NCBI GenBank assembly: GCA_955651735.1
Contig: CATPAM010000066.1
Coordinates: forward strand, 1-6,719
Source: Candidatus Acidiferrales bacterium
GTDB taxonomy: Bacteria; Acidobacteriota; Terriglobia; Acidiferrales; UBA7541
Direction: 5' to 3'
Length of the DNA stretch: 6,719 bases
Position 1 is the first letter of the stretch. Every line of letters starts with the position of its first letter. The notes under the pieces are model-generated. The model searched no databases, was not told the origin of the DNA, and saw nothing but the letters and a program-made list of their open reading frames with translations. The translations under genes were made by a program, and so were the position numbers. Shown here in pieces: positions 1 to 6,259 of this stretch.

Positions 1-138
1 CATCAAACCCGCTTCAAAACTCTGACCCTATCCTCACCCGGTGTACTCACGCTGCAGCAAATTTAGAGCGGTTATCCCTGGAAACGTTCTTGCCGCCTGT
101 TGGTCAGTAAGTTTTAGAGAAAGGACTGGGTTCCTGCC

Positions 139-448
139 GTGCGCTCACTCTGGCAAGACCTCAAATTTGGCCTTCGCAAGCTGGCAAAGAATCCCGCTTT
201 CACTGCCGTCGCGGTCCTCACCCTTGCTCTTGGCATCGGCGCGAATACCGCGATTTTCAGCTTGATGAATGCCGTCTTGCTGCGGAACCTTCCCATTCAA
301 AATCCAACCCAATTGAGTCTGTTTGGCGCAGGCAAGTGGGGCGGAATCATGGACGAAGTACCGAACCGAAGTTGGCAGCTCTTCTCCTATCCGTTCTACC
401 GCCAGGTTCAAAGGGATAACAGCGTTTTCTCCGCCGTGGCGGCTTGGA
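139..448 (+). pseudogene. N-terminal remnant of an ADOP (MacB/FtsX-type) permease, truncated
   Basis: A GTG start at 139 opens a frame whose first ~103 residues match the start of ADOP permeases: a short cytoplasmic helix ([20 protein letters not shown]), then TM1 with the family signature [13 protein letters not shown] (residues ~28-40), LLRNLP, and the periplasmic-domain entry motif [10 protein letters not shown] (~82-91). A purine-rich AAAGGA lies about 13 nt upstream, a slightly long spacing for a ribosome-binding site. Full-length relatives are about 800-890 residues. Here similarity ends near AVAAW (residue ~103). The frame then runs antisense through the neighbouring gene to a stop at 559-561, adding meaningless sequence. 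The first macrolide-exporter-like periplasmic domain is almost entirely missing, along with all FtsX membrane segments, so a working permease is not expected. The break falls at the stop codon of the opposing ADOP gene. I infer deletion, inversion or misassembly. Positions 1-138 upstream show no recognisable gene. Confidence 0.8.
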
Positions 449-3112
449 TTATTCGTAGCGCAGCGCGTTCATGGGATCTACGCGGGAAGCGCGATACGCC
501 GGAATGTAACTGGCCACCAACGCCACCGCGGCCAGGAATCCCGCCGCGCCAAACAGCGTAAGCGGATCATTGCCTTCCAATCCATACAGCAGCGAGTTCG
601 CGCCCTTTGCCGCGGCCATGGCCAGTACCAGGCCGGCGGTAACACCCACGCCCAGCAGCGTCAGCGTTTGCCGCACGATGATGCGAATCACGCTTCCCGG
701 GTTCGCGCCCAATGCCATGCGGATGCCGATTTCATTCTTGCGCGTGGCCACAATGTAAGAAATTAGGCCGTATAGTCCGATCATTGCCAGCAGCGCCGCC
801 AGCGCCCCGAAAAATCCAGAGAGCACCGCCATCAGGCGCTCGCGCACCAAGCCGTTTTGAATGTCCGTTTCCAGAACATGAAAATCTATGTTAATCGCGG
901 GATTGAAAGCGCTAAGTTTTTCGCGGACCGCGTTCATCGCCGCAAACGGTGGCGAATCGCTGCGAATAAACAATACCGTCCATCCGCCGGCAGCGGGAAA
1001 CTGATCGCCAGGCGCAAAAGTGATGGGCGGAGGAGGCTCGCGCAGTTCATTGTACTTAGTGTCTCTGATCACACCGACAATTTGGTATTCCGCATCGGGA
1101 TAGCCCGGCTCGGCATTTGTTCGAATCACTTTGCCGACGGGGTCTTGCCGGTAGAGATATTTGTGGACAAACGTTTCATTTACAACCGCCACTTTTGGCG
1201 ACGTGCGCGTGTCACGCTCATCAAAATCGCGGCCCGCAAGCACCGGAATCCCCATGGTCTGAAAATAGCCGGGGCTCACCCAGGTAAATCTCGATCCGCC
1301 TTCCGCATGGTCGACGTGCACTCCCAAATTCCAACTGCTGCCGTTCAGCGGAATGTGCGTGGAGGTGGCCGCTGATTCCACTTGGGGAAGCGCTCGCGTC
1401 TGCGCCAGCACTTCGCGGATGAAATCAGTATTGCGCTCGGGCGAAAATGCCAGGCGCCTGATATCCAGCACCGCGATCAAAATCCCGCGCTCGCGAAAGC
1501 CGGGGTCAAGAGTCACCAGGTTCCAGAAGCTTCGCACAAACAGCAGCGCGCCCACCAGCAGCACGACGGACACGGCAATCTGCGAGACCACCAGCAAGCG
1601 CTGAAAAGAAAACTGCTCCCGCCCCACGGTCGTTCCACGGCTCCCGGACTTGAGCACGGCGCCGGGCGCGGCACGCGAAGAGCGAAATGCGGGCACCAGC
1701 CCAAAAACGAGGCAAGTCAATATGGCAATGAACCCGGTGAACAGCAGCACGCGCCAATCCAGGCTGAGATCCAGCCGGACGGCGTCGCCTTCCGCGCTGA
1801 GAAAGCGCATCAGGCTTCGGCTGAAAATTTCCGCCAGCACCACGCCAAAAACCGCACCGCCCGCGGCAAGCAGCAAGCCTTCGGAGAGAAGTTGGCGGAT
1901 CAAGCGCCAGCGCGAAGCACCGAGCGCCAGGCGCACCGCCATCTCGCGCTCTCGCGTGCTGGCGCGCGCCAGCATCAGATTGCCAAGATTCGCGCATGCG
2001 ATCAGCAAAACCAGCGCGGTGATGGCCAGCAGCAGCGACAACGAAGTGTCATACGTTTGGCGCAGCCAACTCACTCCTTTTCCCGCGGGAAACACAATCA
2101 GCCGGAAATTGCGGTAGACGTTGAGTGGAATTGCGCCGTAGCCGCTCGGAAGTGTTGCATCGATGGCGCCCGGGCTCATCGCCGTGAGCTCGGAGGAAGC
2201 CTGCTGCAAAGTAACGCCGGGTTTCAGCCGCCCCATAACATGAAGCCAAAAATAATCTGGGCGTGCGAGCGTTCCCGCACCCGGAAAATACGTCTCCAGC
2301 GTGCAGAAGGGAACCGCGAAATCAAAACTCCTGCCCACTTCCAGGCCGAAAAAACTGTGCGGCGTCACGCCGATGATTTCGGTTGTACGGCCGTCCACGA
2401 TCAACTTGCTGCCGATCGCAGAGTCCTGCCCGCCGAATTCGTTCTGCCACAGCCCGTAGCTGATCACCGCGCCGGGAATACCGCAGCCCGGACGATCGTC
2501 TTGCGCGGAAAAAAAACGGCCGCGCAGCGGAAAAATCCCCAGCGTTTTGAAAACGTCGCCGCTGACCCACAAACCACGCACGCGCCGCTCTTGTGCGCCC
2601 TCGCCCAGCGACGCGGAGCCGCTGTCGGCCCACGCAAACACGTCTGAAAAAACTTGCTGGTGCAGGCGAATCTGTTCCCAAAGCGGATAGGTCAGCGATG
2701 TCTCGTCGTCGCTGATGGTGATGCCGAATCCGCGGGTGCCGTTTTTTACCTGCACGCCCGCCAGTGTTTCCGGGTGCGGCACCGGCAAGCTGCGCAGCCG
2801 CACCGCGTCCAGCAACTGAAAGATGGCGGCGTTGGCGCCGATGCCCAGCGCCAGCGTGAGCACCGCGGTGAGCGTGAATCCCCAACTCTTGCTTAGGGTG
2901 CGCAGCGCGAAGCGGACATCCTGCAGTAGATACTCGGCGCGCCATTGATTGCGCTGCTGGGCTGTTGCGCGGTCCGTGCGCGAGTCGGTGCGCCGGCCGT
3001 CAGCTCCTGGGCCGGAGTGCGGGTTGGCACGCGCGTCGCTATTGTGCGAGTCGGCGCTGCTTCCAGCACTTTGCGAGCCTTGGTTGGAAGGGTTGCGAAC
3101 TTGCTCAGCCAT
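449..3112 (-). CDS. ADOP family ABC-type permease (MacB-like periplasmic core plus two FtsX domains), complete
   Basis: This is a complete, unbroken 887-codon frame, a normal length for acidobacterial duplicated orphan permeases. These are inner-membrane proteins built like two fused MacB/FtsX permease halves without an ATPase; their substrate is unknown. Order of parts: a hydrophilic, low-complexity N-terminus (~1-60), a [12 protein letters not shown] helix, TM1 with [14 protein letters not shown] (~86-99), a first MacB-type periplasmic domain (~100-350), and FtsX membrane segments near 357-379, 409-429 and 453-475 with the coupling motif [12 protein letters not shown] second signal-anchor-like helix follows (~505-526), then a second periplasmic domain and a second FtsX unit (segments ~763-786, 816-838, 850-870) with [11 protein letters not shown]. 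The C-terminus is the hallmark [12 protein letters not shown] chose the ATG at 3112; GGGG lies ~11 nt upstream. An in-frame TTG at 3133 would add seven residues but has no ribosome-binding site. It is on the same strand as mqnC upstream, but the gap makes co-transcription uncertain. Confidence 0.93.
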   Translation of the reverse strand: MAEQVRNPSNQGSQSAGSSADSHNSDARANPHSGPGADGRRTDSRTDRATAQQRNQWRAEYLLQDVRFALRTLSKSWGFTLTAVLTLALGIGANAAIFQLLDAVRLRSLPVPHPETLAGVQVKNGTRGFGITISDDETSLTYPLWEQIRLHQQVFSDVFAWADSGSASLGEGAQERRVRGLWVSGDVFKTLGIFPLRGRFFSAQDDRPGCGIPGAVISYGLWQNEFGGQDSAIGSKLIVDGRTTEIIGVTPHSFFGLEVGRSFDFAVPFCTLETYFPGAGTLARPDYFWLHVMGRLKPGVTLQQASSELTAMSPGAIDATLPSGYGAIPLNVYRNFRLIVFPAGKGVSWLRQTYDTSLSLLLAITALVLLIACANLGNLMLARASTREREMAVRLALGASRWRLIRQLLSEGLLLAAGGAVFGVVLAEIFSRSLMRFLSAEGDAVRLDLSLDWRVLLFTGFIAILTCLVFGLVPAFRSSRAAPGAVLKSGSRGTTVGREQFSFQRLLVVSQIAVSVVLLVGALLFVRSFWNLVTLDPGFRERGILIAVLDIRRLAFSPERNTDFIREVLAQTRALPQVESAATSTHIPLNGSSWNLGVHVDHAEGGSRFTWVSPGYFQTMGIPVLAGRDFDERDTRTSPKVAVVNETFVHKYLYRQDPVGKVIRTNAEPGYPDAEYQIVGVIRDTKYNELREPPPPITFAPGDQFPAAGGWTVLFIRSDSPPFAAMNAVREKLSAFNPAINIDFHVLETDIQNGLVRERLMAVLSGFFGALAALLAMIGLYGLISYIVATRKNEIGIRMALGANPGSVIRIIVRQTLTLLGVGVTAGLVLAMAAAKGANSLLYGLEGNDPLTLFGAAGFLAAVALVASYIPAYRASRVDPMNALRYE

Positions 3113-3253
3113 CCGAATGCTTGCCCCACTCAAGCGGGAGGATGCAGCGGGGTACTATCTCACATTACTTGACGTTTCGGCATCCAACGTCGGGCAGCTT
3201 TCGCTTTTTAGTTACGCCGAGATGAGGGAGTTTAGGTTCTCCTTAGTTTGAAT
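3113..3253 (-). promoter_or_regulatory. Leader of the complete ADOP gene with an operator-like inverted repeat
   Basis: This spacer lies between the mqnC stop and the ADOP start. It holds a perfect inverted repeat, GACGTT (3171-3176) and AACGTC (3186-3191), with a 9-nt spacer. The arms could be a dimeric-regulator operator or the stem of a small hairpin. No U-tract follows, so it is not a convincing mqnC terminator. Just downstream on the minus strand is GTCAAGTAATGTGAGATAG (3155-3173), which resembles sequences ahead of the other two ADOP starts. I cannot place a confident -35/-10 pair. Many ADOP genes are thought to sit under PadR-type repressors, but no regulator gene is present here, so that link is only a possibility. 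Confidence 0.3.
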
Positions 3254-4288
3254 TTATTTCAGGGCGTAGGAGCGGTAGAGGGTGTCGCGCTGCGCGGGGA
3301 TGAAGCCGGCGTCGGAGATGATGCGGCGGAGTTCGCTCTCATTGGTGCGGTTTTTCACGCCGGCGGCGAAGACTACGTTTTCTTCGATCAGAATGCTGCC
3401 GACGTCGTCAGCGCCGAATTGCAAACCAATCTGGCAAACTTTGATTCCGGGTGTAAGCCAACTGGACTGGATGTGGTCGATGTTGTCGAGATAGACGCGG
3501 CTGACGGCGAGCGTCTTGAGGTAGTCGACGGCGGTGGTTTCCTGGACTTTTTTGCCGAGCGCGGTGTTTTCCGCGGCGAACATCCAGGGGATGAAGGCGG
3601 TGAAGCCGCCGGTGTCTTCCTGAATGCGGCGCAAGCGCTCGAAGTGGTTGACGCGATGGCGGAGCTCTTCGCCGCAGCCGAACATCATGGTAGCGGTGGT
3701 GCGCAGGCCGAGCGAATGCGCGATGCGATGCACTTCTTCCCAATCGTCGCTGGTGCATTTCAGGCGCGCGATCTTGGAGCGGATTTCGTCGTCGAGAATT
3801 TCCGCGCCGCCGCCGGGGATGGATTGCAGGCCGGCGTCCATCAGGCGCTGAATGGTTTCGCGCACGCTGATTTCGGAAACCTCCGCGATGCACAAAATTT
3901 CCGGCGCGGAGAAGCAGTGCAGATGCACTTGCGGGAAGCGCGCTTTGAGGGAGCGCAGCAGATTTTCGTAGTAGCCGATTTGCAAGTCGGGATGCAGGCC
4001 GCCTTGCAGCAGAATGCCGGTGCCGCCGAGCTCCAGCATCTCTTCAATTTTTTTGTAGATGGTTTCAAAGGAGAGGATGTAGCCGTCTTTGGCGCCGAGC
4101 GGCCGGTAAAAGGCGCAGAAGGAGCAATACTCGGTGCAGAAATTGGTGTAATTGATGTTGCGATCGATCTGGTAGGTGACCACGCGCGGGTCGTTTTTCG
4201 CCAGGCGCATCTGGTGCGCCTCCATGCCAATGCCGACGAGGTCGTCGGACTCGAGCATCTCGATCGCTTGTTGTTTCGTCAGTCCCAT
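3254..4288 (-). CDS. mqnC: Cyclic dehypoxanthinyl futalosine synthase, radical SAM (menaquinone biosynthesis)
   Basis: MqnC cyclises dehypoxanthinyl futalosine to its cyclic form in the futalosine route from chorismate to menaquinone, in the cytosol, using a [4Fe-4S] cluster and S-adenosylmethionine. The 344-residue protein carries the radical-SAM triad CTEYCSFC (Cys51, Cys55, Cys58) after NINYTNF, then GGTGILLQGGLHPDL (~88-102), SIPGGGAEI (~157-164), MMFGCGE (~201-207) and the C-terminal block HIQSSWLTPGIKV...LQFGADDVGS...EENVV (~272-306). The HIQ-SW and LQFGADD-GS wording separates MqnC from the related aminofutalosine synthase MqnE, which has a different block there. Length is near normal and the frame is unbroken. 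The ATG at 4288 has AGGGA (4298-4302) 9 nt upstream. The start overlaps the end of a possible small gene by 10 nt. No other mqn gene lies in the window, so the pathway genes appear scattered, as is common outside actinobacteria. Confidence 0.95.
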   Translation of the reverse strand: MGLTKQQAIEMLESDDLVGIGMEAHQMRLAKNDPRVVTYQIDRNINYTNFCTEYCSFCAFYRPLGAKDGYILSFETIYKKIEEMLELGGTGILLQGGLHPDLQIGYYENLLRSLKARFPQVHLHCFSAPEILCIAEVSEISVRETIQRLMDAGLQSIPGGGAEILDDEIRSKIARLKCTSDDWEEVHRIAHSLGLRTTATMMFGCGEELRHRVNHFERLRRIQEDTGGFTAFIPWMFAAENTALGKKVQETTAVDYLKTLAVSRVYLDNIDHIQSSWLTPGIKVCQIGLQFGADDVGSILIEENVVFAAGVKNRTNESELRRIISDAGFIPAQRDTLYRSYALK

Positions 4289-4464
4289 GCGTACACGTCC
4301 CTGATTTGTGCGCCGCTTCTCAGCAAGCGATCGTTGGCCTTCGTCGCCAATTCGTTTCTCTCGTGCTCGGTCGCTTCGGTCTGGGTATTGGCGTGAATCG
4401 TTCTCTCCGCGCGCCGGATCTTCGTGGCCTTGGGACGAAAACTTTTATGCCCGCGATTATCCAC
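4279..4464 (-). CDS. Possible small basic protein upstream of and overlapping mqnC (hypothetical)
   Basis: A 61-codon frame starts at GTG 4464 with AAGGA (4471-4475) 6 nt upstream, a good Shine-Dalgarno match and spacing. A TTG at 4482 also opens the frame but has its AGGAG only one base away, so I prefer the GTG. The stop TGA lies inside the mqnC start (ATGGGACTGA), a 10-bp overlap typical of translationally coupled bacterial genes. The product is hydrophilic and rich in Arg, Lys, Glu, Thr and Ala, with no membrane segment, Cys motif or recognisable domain; the middle (~14-50) could be helical. Codon third positions look GC-rich in the second half, as in the neighbours. I do not recognise the family. 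It may be a genuine small gene co-expressed with mqnC, or simply the mqnC leader that happens to stay open. Confidence 0.4.
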   Translation of the reverse strand: MDNRGHKSFRPKATKIRRAERTIHANTQTEATEHERNELATKANDRLLRSGAQIRDVYAWD

Positions 4465-4482
4465 ACTGAATCCTTTTACCAA

Positions 4483-4714
4483 GCTCCTATTCTAGCTGCA
4501 ATGGGCCCCGAAACGGTAAAGCGTCGCCGTTGGCGGAGGGTGCGAAGAATTTGAAACCGACAAAGATCGGGATTCACCGCAGAGGACACAGAGAAAATGG
4601 TCTTCCTTGGGGGTATGAAGCTCCCACCTCCTAAAGAGAGGAACCTGCGCGGAGCGACGCACCTCCTAAAACCATTCGGCACACAGAAGGTGCGCCTACG
4701 GCGCTTGCGGCAGA
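4483..4714. repeat. Intergenic region with short direct repeats and a GC hairpin
   Basis: I see no credible gene between the mqnC unit and the downstream small gene; the frames that cross it have unnatural composition. Visible structure: an 11-nt direct repeat CACCTCCTAAA at 4625-4635 and 4660-4670, which on the minus strand reads TTTAGGAGGTG, a perfect ribosome-binding-site sequence with no good gene behind it. A perfect 5-bp hairpin GCGCC-TAC-GGCGC sits at 4692-4704, just past the stop of the small gene but without a U-tract. CACCGCAGAGGACACAGAG (4575-4593) is of a type I recall as a dispersed intergenic repeat in several bacterial groups. Any promoter for the mqnC unit should be here, but no clear -35/-10 stands out. 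Confidence 0.4.
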
Positions 4715-4963
4715 TTAACGGTCACCCCAGCTCCCGACAGGTACTATCTGCGTGGCCTTGAGCTTGACAGCGTTCACGGTATGCGATTCCACAAGTTGCC
4801 TTTGCAATTTGGCAATGCGCTCGGCGCGCTGATCATAAAGTTGGAGATCAGCGTTGGTCCAGCCTCTGCCGGTATTCAAGGCCGTTGGTTCCACGCATGG
4901 CAACTGCGCTTTGTAGAGTCCCACCAACTCATTGCAAATCTTTCGCCGGTCTGCGGTCAGCAT
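4715..4963 (-). CDS. Small conserved-looking hypothetical protein, 82 residues
   Basis: The frame starts at ATG 4963 with a near-perfect ribosome-binding site AAAGGAG (4970-4976) 6 nt upstream, which makes this gene convincing despite its size. The protein is soluble, with no signal peptide or membrane segment. The N-terminal part (MLTADRRKICNELVGLYKAQ) looks like an amphipathic helix. A stretch with single prolines and glycines follows, then a second helix-like part (~38-62) rich in Leu, Gln, Arg and Glu with a YDQRAERIAKLQRQL pattern that could form a short helical hairpin or coiled coil. Cys10 and Cys23 do not form an obvious metal motif. The sequence resembles small acidobacterial proteins of unknown function that I recall in general outline, but I cannot name a family. 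It stands alone: a terminator of the gene behind it lies 150 bp upstream, so it probably has its own promoter in 4977-5112. Confidence 0.7.
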   Translation of the reverse strand: MLTADRRKICNELVGLYKAQLPCVEPTALNTGRGWTNADLQLYDQRAERIAKLQRQLVESHTVNAVKLKATQIVPVGSWGDR

Positions 4964-4969
4964 GGGGTA

Positions 4970-4976
4970 CTCCTTT
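4970..4976 (-). promoter_or_regulatory. Ribosome-binding site of the 82-residue small gene
   Basis: AAAGGAG on the minus strand, 6 nt before ATG 4963. This strong match decides the start and is the main argument that the small frame is a real gene. Confidence 0.7.
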
Positions 4977-5112
4977 CACATGGGCAGGCACATAAGCGTT
5001 GCGCTGAGATTGAACATTTCTTCACACCGATTCCCGCGGATGCAGTCGGCCTTTTCCAGGTCAACTAATTCCAATCGCGACAGGGAGTTCGTTACCTATT
5101 GCTACTGACGAG

Positions 5113-5140
5113 AAAAGGCTGGCGCGATATCGCCAGCCCC
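5113..5140 (-). terminator. Intrinsic terminator of hsp20
   Basis: On the minus strand a perfect 8-bp stem, GGCTGGCG (5131-5138) with CGCCAGCC (5117-5124), closes a 6-nt loop and is followed at once by TTTTCT (5111-5116). It starts about 35 nt beyond the hsp20 stop codon. Stem, GC content and U-run fit a Rho-independent terminator, so hsp20 is probably transcribed alone and the 82-residue gene beyond is separate. Confidence 0.88.
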
Positions 5141-5173
5141 TTACCGTTACTTCATCTTCGGTCTGGCTCTCTC

Positions 5174-5683
5174 TTAGCGAGCGCCAGCCACGGCCGCCAT
5201 CGGCTTTTGTTGCGGTACACCTTGACTCAAGGCGGGTGTTCCCACATTCACCTTGATCTGCTTGGGCTTGGCTTCCTCGGTCTTCGGGAGGCTTAGCGTC
5301 AGCACGCCATCGTGATAGTCGGCCTTGATCGCGTCGGAGTTTACGGAGTTGGCCAGCGAGAAGCTCCGGCTGAAGGAGCCATAGGCGCGTTCGATGCGCA
5401 GATAGTTGTCGTCGCTCACCTTGGTCTCAAACTTGCGTTCGCCGCGAATGGTAAGGATGTTGTTCTCCACGCGGATGTCCAGGTCCTGGGGATTGACGTC
5501 CGGCAGGTCGGCCTTAACAACTAGTTCATTCTCGGTCTCGTAGATGTCGACGGCCGGGGCCCAAGGGGTCAAGTTCGACTCCTCGCCGGTACGTCCCACC
5601 ACATCGCCAAAGATGCGATTGATCTGTTCCTGCAGGGTGGTAGCTCCGCAGAACGGTTGTTCCCAACGATTCATTGTTCTCAT
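5174..5683 (-). CDS. Hsp20/alpha-crystallin family small heat-shock protein
   Basis: This ATP-independent holdase binds unfolding proteins in the cytosol during stress and hands them to the DnaK/ClpB system. The 169-residue product has a short N-terminal arm with a helix (LQEQINRIFGDV, ~17-28), then an alpha-crystallin domain (~41-147) that opens with WAPAVDIYETENELVVKADLP. It includes IRVENNILTIRGER (~70-83) and the family's hallmark GVLTLSLPK (126-134). The C-terminal extension carries an I-x-V oligomerisation motif (IKV, 143-145) followed by a Pro/Ala/Gln-rich tail. Length and order fit bacterial class A/B Hsp20 proteins. ATG 5683 is preceded by GGAGG with about 6 nt spacing, a strong site. 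It is monocistronic, judging by the terminator downstream and the divergent gene upstream. The name hsp20 or ibpA could be used, but several paralogues are usual, so I leave the symbol blank. Confidence 0.96.
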   Translation of the reverse strand: MRTMNRWEQPFCGATTLQEQINRIFGDVVGRTGEESNLTPWAPAVDIYETENELVVKADLPDVNPQDLDIRVENNILTIRGERKFETKVSDDNYLRIERAYGSFSRSFSLANSVNSDAIKADYHDGVLTLSLPKTEEAKPKQIKVNVGTPALSQGVPQQKPMAAVAGAR

Positions 5684-5721
5684 TATTAGCCTCCACTTAA
5701 CGTTTAGGCTGTCTGGAAGGC
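5684..5721 (-). promoter_or_regulatory. hsp20 ribosome-binding site with possible thermosensor-like pairing
   Basis: The Shine-Dalgarno GGAGGC (5689-5694) can pair with upstream leader segments. AGCCT at 5706-5710 is exactly complementary to AGGCT at 5688-5692. GCCTTCC at 5715-5721 could alternatively pair with GGAGGC with one bulged U. Hiding the ribosome-binding site in a weak hairpin is how RNA thermometers of the ROSE and related types control hsp20 genes. The stem here is short and has a 13-nt loop, so the reading is suggestive only. The Shine-Dalgarno itself is certain. Confidence 0.3.
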
Positions 5722-5780
5722 AATTTCAGATAACGGATGTCGACTTAGATTGCCGTTCGGCCTCTGTCGGTATGTAATCA

Positions 5781-5809
5781 ACTTACGGGCCTTAACTTCA
5801 TTAGTCAAG
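5781..5809 (-). promoter_or_regulatory. Candidate heat-shock promoter/operator of hsp20
   Basis: On the minus strand CTTGAC (5804-5809) is separated by 14 nt from CCCGTAAGT (5781-5789). The arrangement resembles sigma-32 promoters (CTTGAA, 13-15 nt, CCCCATnT). The -35 half lies in an imperfect palindrome CTTGACT-AATGA-AGTTAAG (5791-5809, one mismatch), and ATTAG/CTAAT arms (5800-5815) overlap it. A palindrome over a promoter could be a repressor operator. It is neither CIRCE (TTAGCACTC arms) nor a proper HAIR site, whose spacing is longer. The start of transcription would fall roughly 90-95 nt before the gene. Confidence 0.4.
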
Positions 5810-5860
5810 TCTAATCTTAGGAATTCTTCATGACTTAATCTGGGACAGTTAATCACAATC

Positions 5861-6247
5861 TGCCCGGCTCACGGCGCCACACCGGCGAAAGGCCTCAGGC
5901 CCAAAAAAGGCAAGGCCCTTCGAGGCTCCCTTCCCTTTGGCTCAGGGCAGGCAGGAGGAACAGTTGGCCGGCCGCGGCGTTGGAAGACTACAGATTAGGA
6001 TGGCCCTTCTAGGCTCAGGGTAAATGAGGGGGACTCGCCGGTACGCAAGCATGCAGCAGGGACCAGGGCTAAAGCCATTCCTATTGGCGATGGATTCCTC
6101 CGCGCGTCTAAAGGCGCCTGCCAGCCGCAGGCAGCCCGCTCCCCGGACTAAAGTCAGGGGCTTCCACCTGCTTGCCCAGCAAGAAAATTCTCTCAGGCGG
6201 GAACACCGGACACGTCAGTAGCGTATCCGTAGGGAGCAGAGGGATTT
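5861..6247. repeat. Repeat- and palindrome-rich intergenic region between hsp20 and the third ADOP gene
   Basis: No convincing gene is visible in this ~390-bp stretch. It holds: a 15-nt direct repeat GGCCCTTC(G/T)AGGCTC at 5914-5928 and 6002-6016, one mismatch; GGCTCAGGG at 5939-5947 and 6012-6020; GGCCTCAGGCC at 5891-5901 next to an A6 run; a perfect 6-bp hairpin GCCTGC-CAGCC-GCAGGC at 6116-6132; and three CTAAAG-centred units, GGCTAAAGCC (6067-6076), GTCTAAAGGC (6107-6115) and GACTAAAGTC (6146-6155), two of them perfect palindromes. The last is followed by GGGGCTTCCACC. Such CTAAAG palindromes recur between genes of acidobacteria as far as I recall, so this is probably a decayed cluster of a dispersed repeat family. 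The promoter for the rightward gene should lie in its last 100 bp. Confidence 0.5.
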
Positions 6248-6259
6248 GGGGGTGTGCGG

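Noticed and set aside
1382..2647. Long plus-strand frame of 421 codons
   Set aside because: It lies wholly antisense to the well-supported ADOP gene, is very rich in Arg, Gln, His and Ala, and has no domain. It is a typical open shadow frame in GC-rich DNA.
3192..3253. Terminator after mqnC
   Set aside because: Only a 4-bp GGAG/CTCC stem is present and no U-run follows, which is too weak to call.
449..4288. Single operon of mqnC and the ADOP permease
   Set aside because: They are on the same strand, but a ~140-bp gap with its own inverted repeat and no functional link makes a joint transcript possible rather than supported.
3248..4396. Plus-strand frame of 382 codons
   Set aside because: It is antisense to mqnC over nearly its whole length, with an Ala/Gly/Asp/Val/Phe-biased translation that mirrors mqnC codon bias. 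The mqnC motifs decide the strand.
4944..5010. 13-codon minus-strand frame (MFNLSATLMCLPM) just before the 82-residue gene, as a leader peptide
   Set aside because: It has a weak ribosome-binding site, no run of regulatory codons and no attenuator hairpin, so it is most likely chance.
5791..5809. HAIR or CIRCE heat-shock operator
   Set aside because: CIRCE arms are absent. The CTTGA/TTAAG arms resemble HAIR but with 9 instead of 11 nt between them and a mismatch, so neither name is justified.
5885..5912. Terminator at GGCCTCAGGCC followed by AAAAAA
   Set aside because: On the plus strand the run is A, not T, and on the minus strand the T run comes before the stem, so the order is wrong for an intrinsic terminator.
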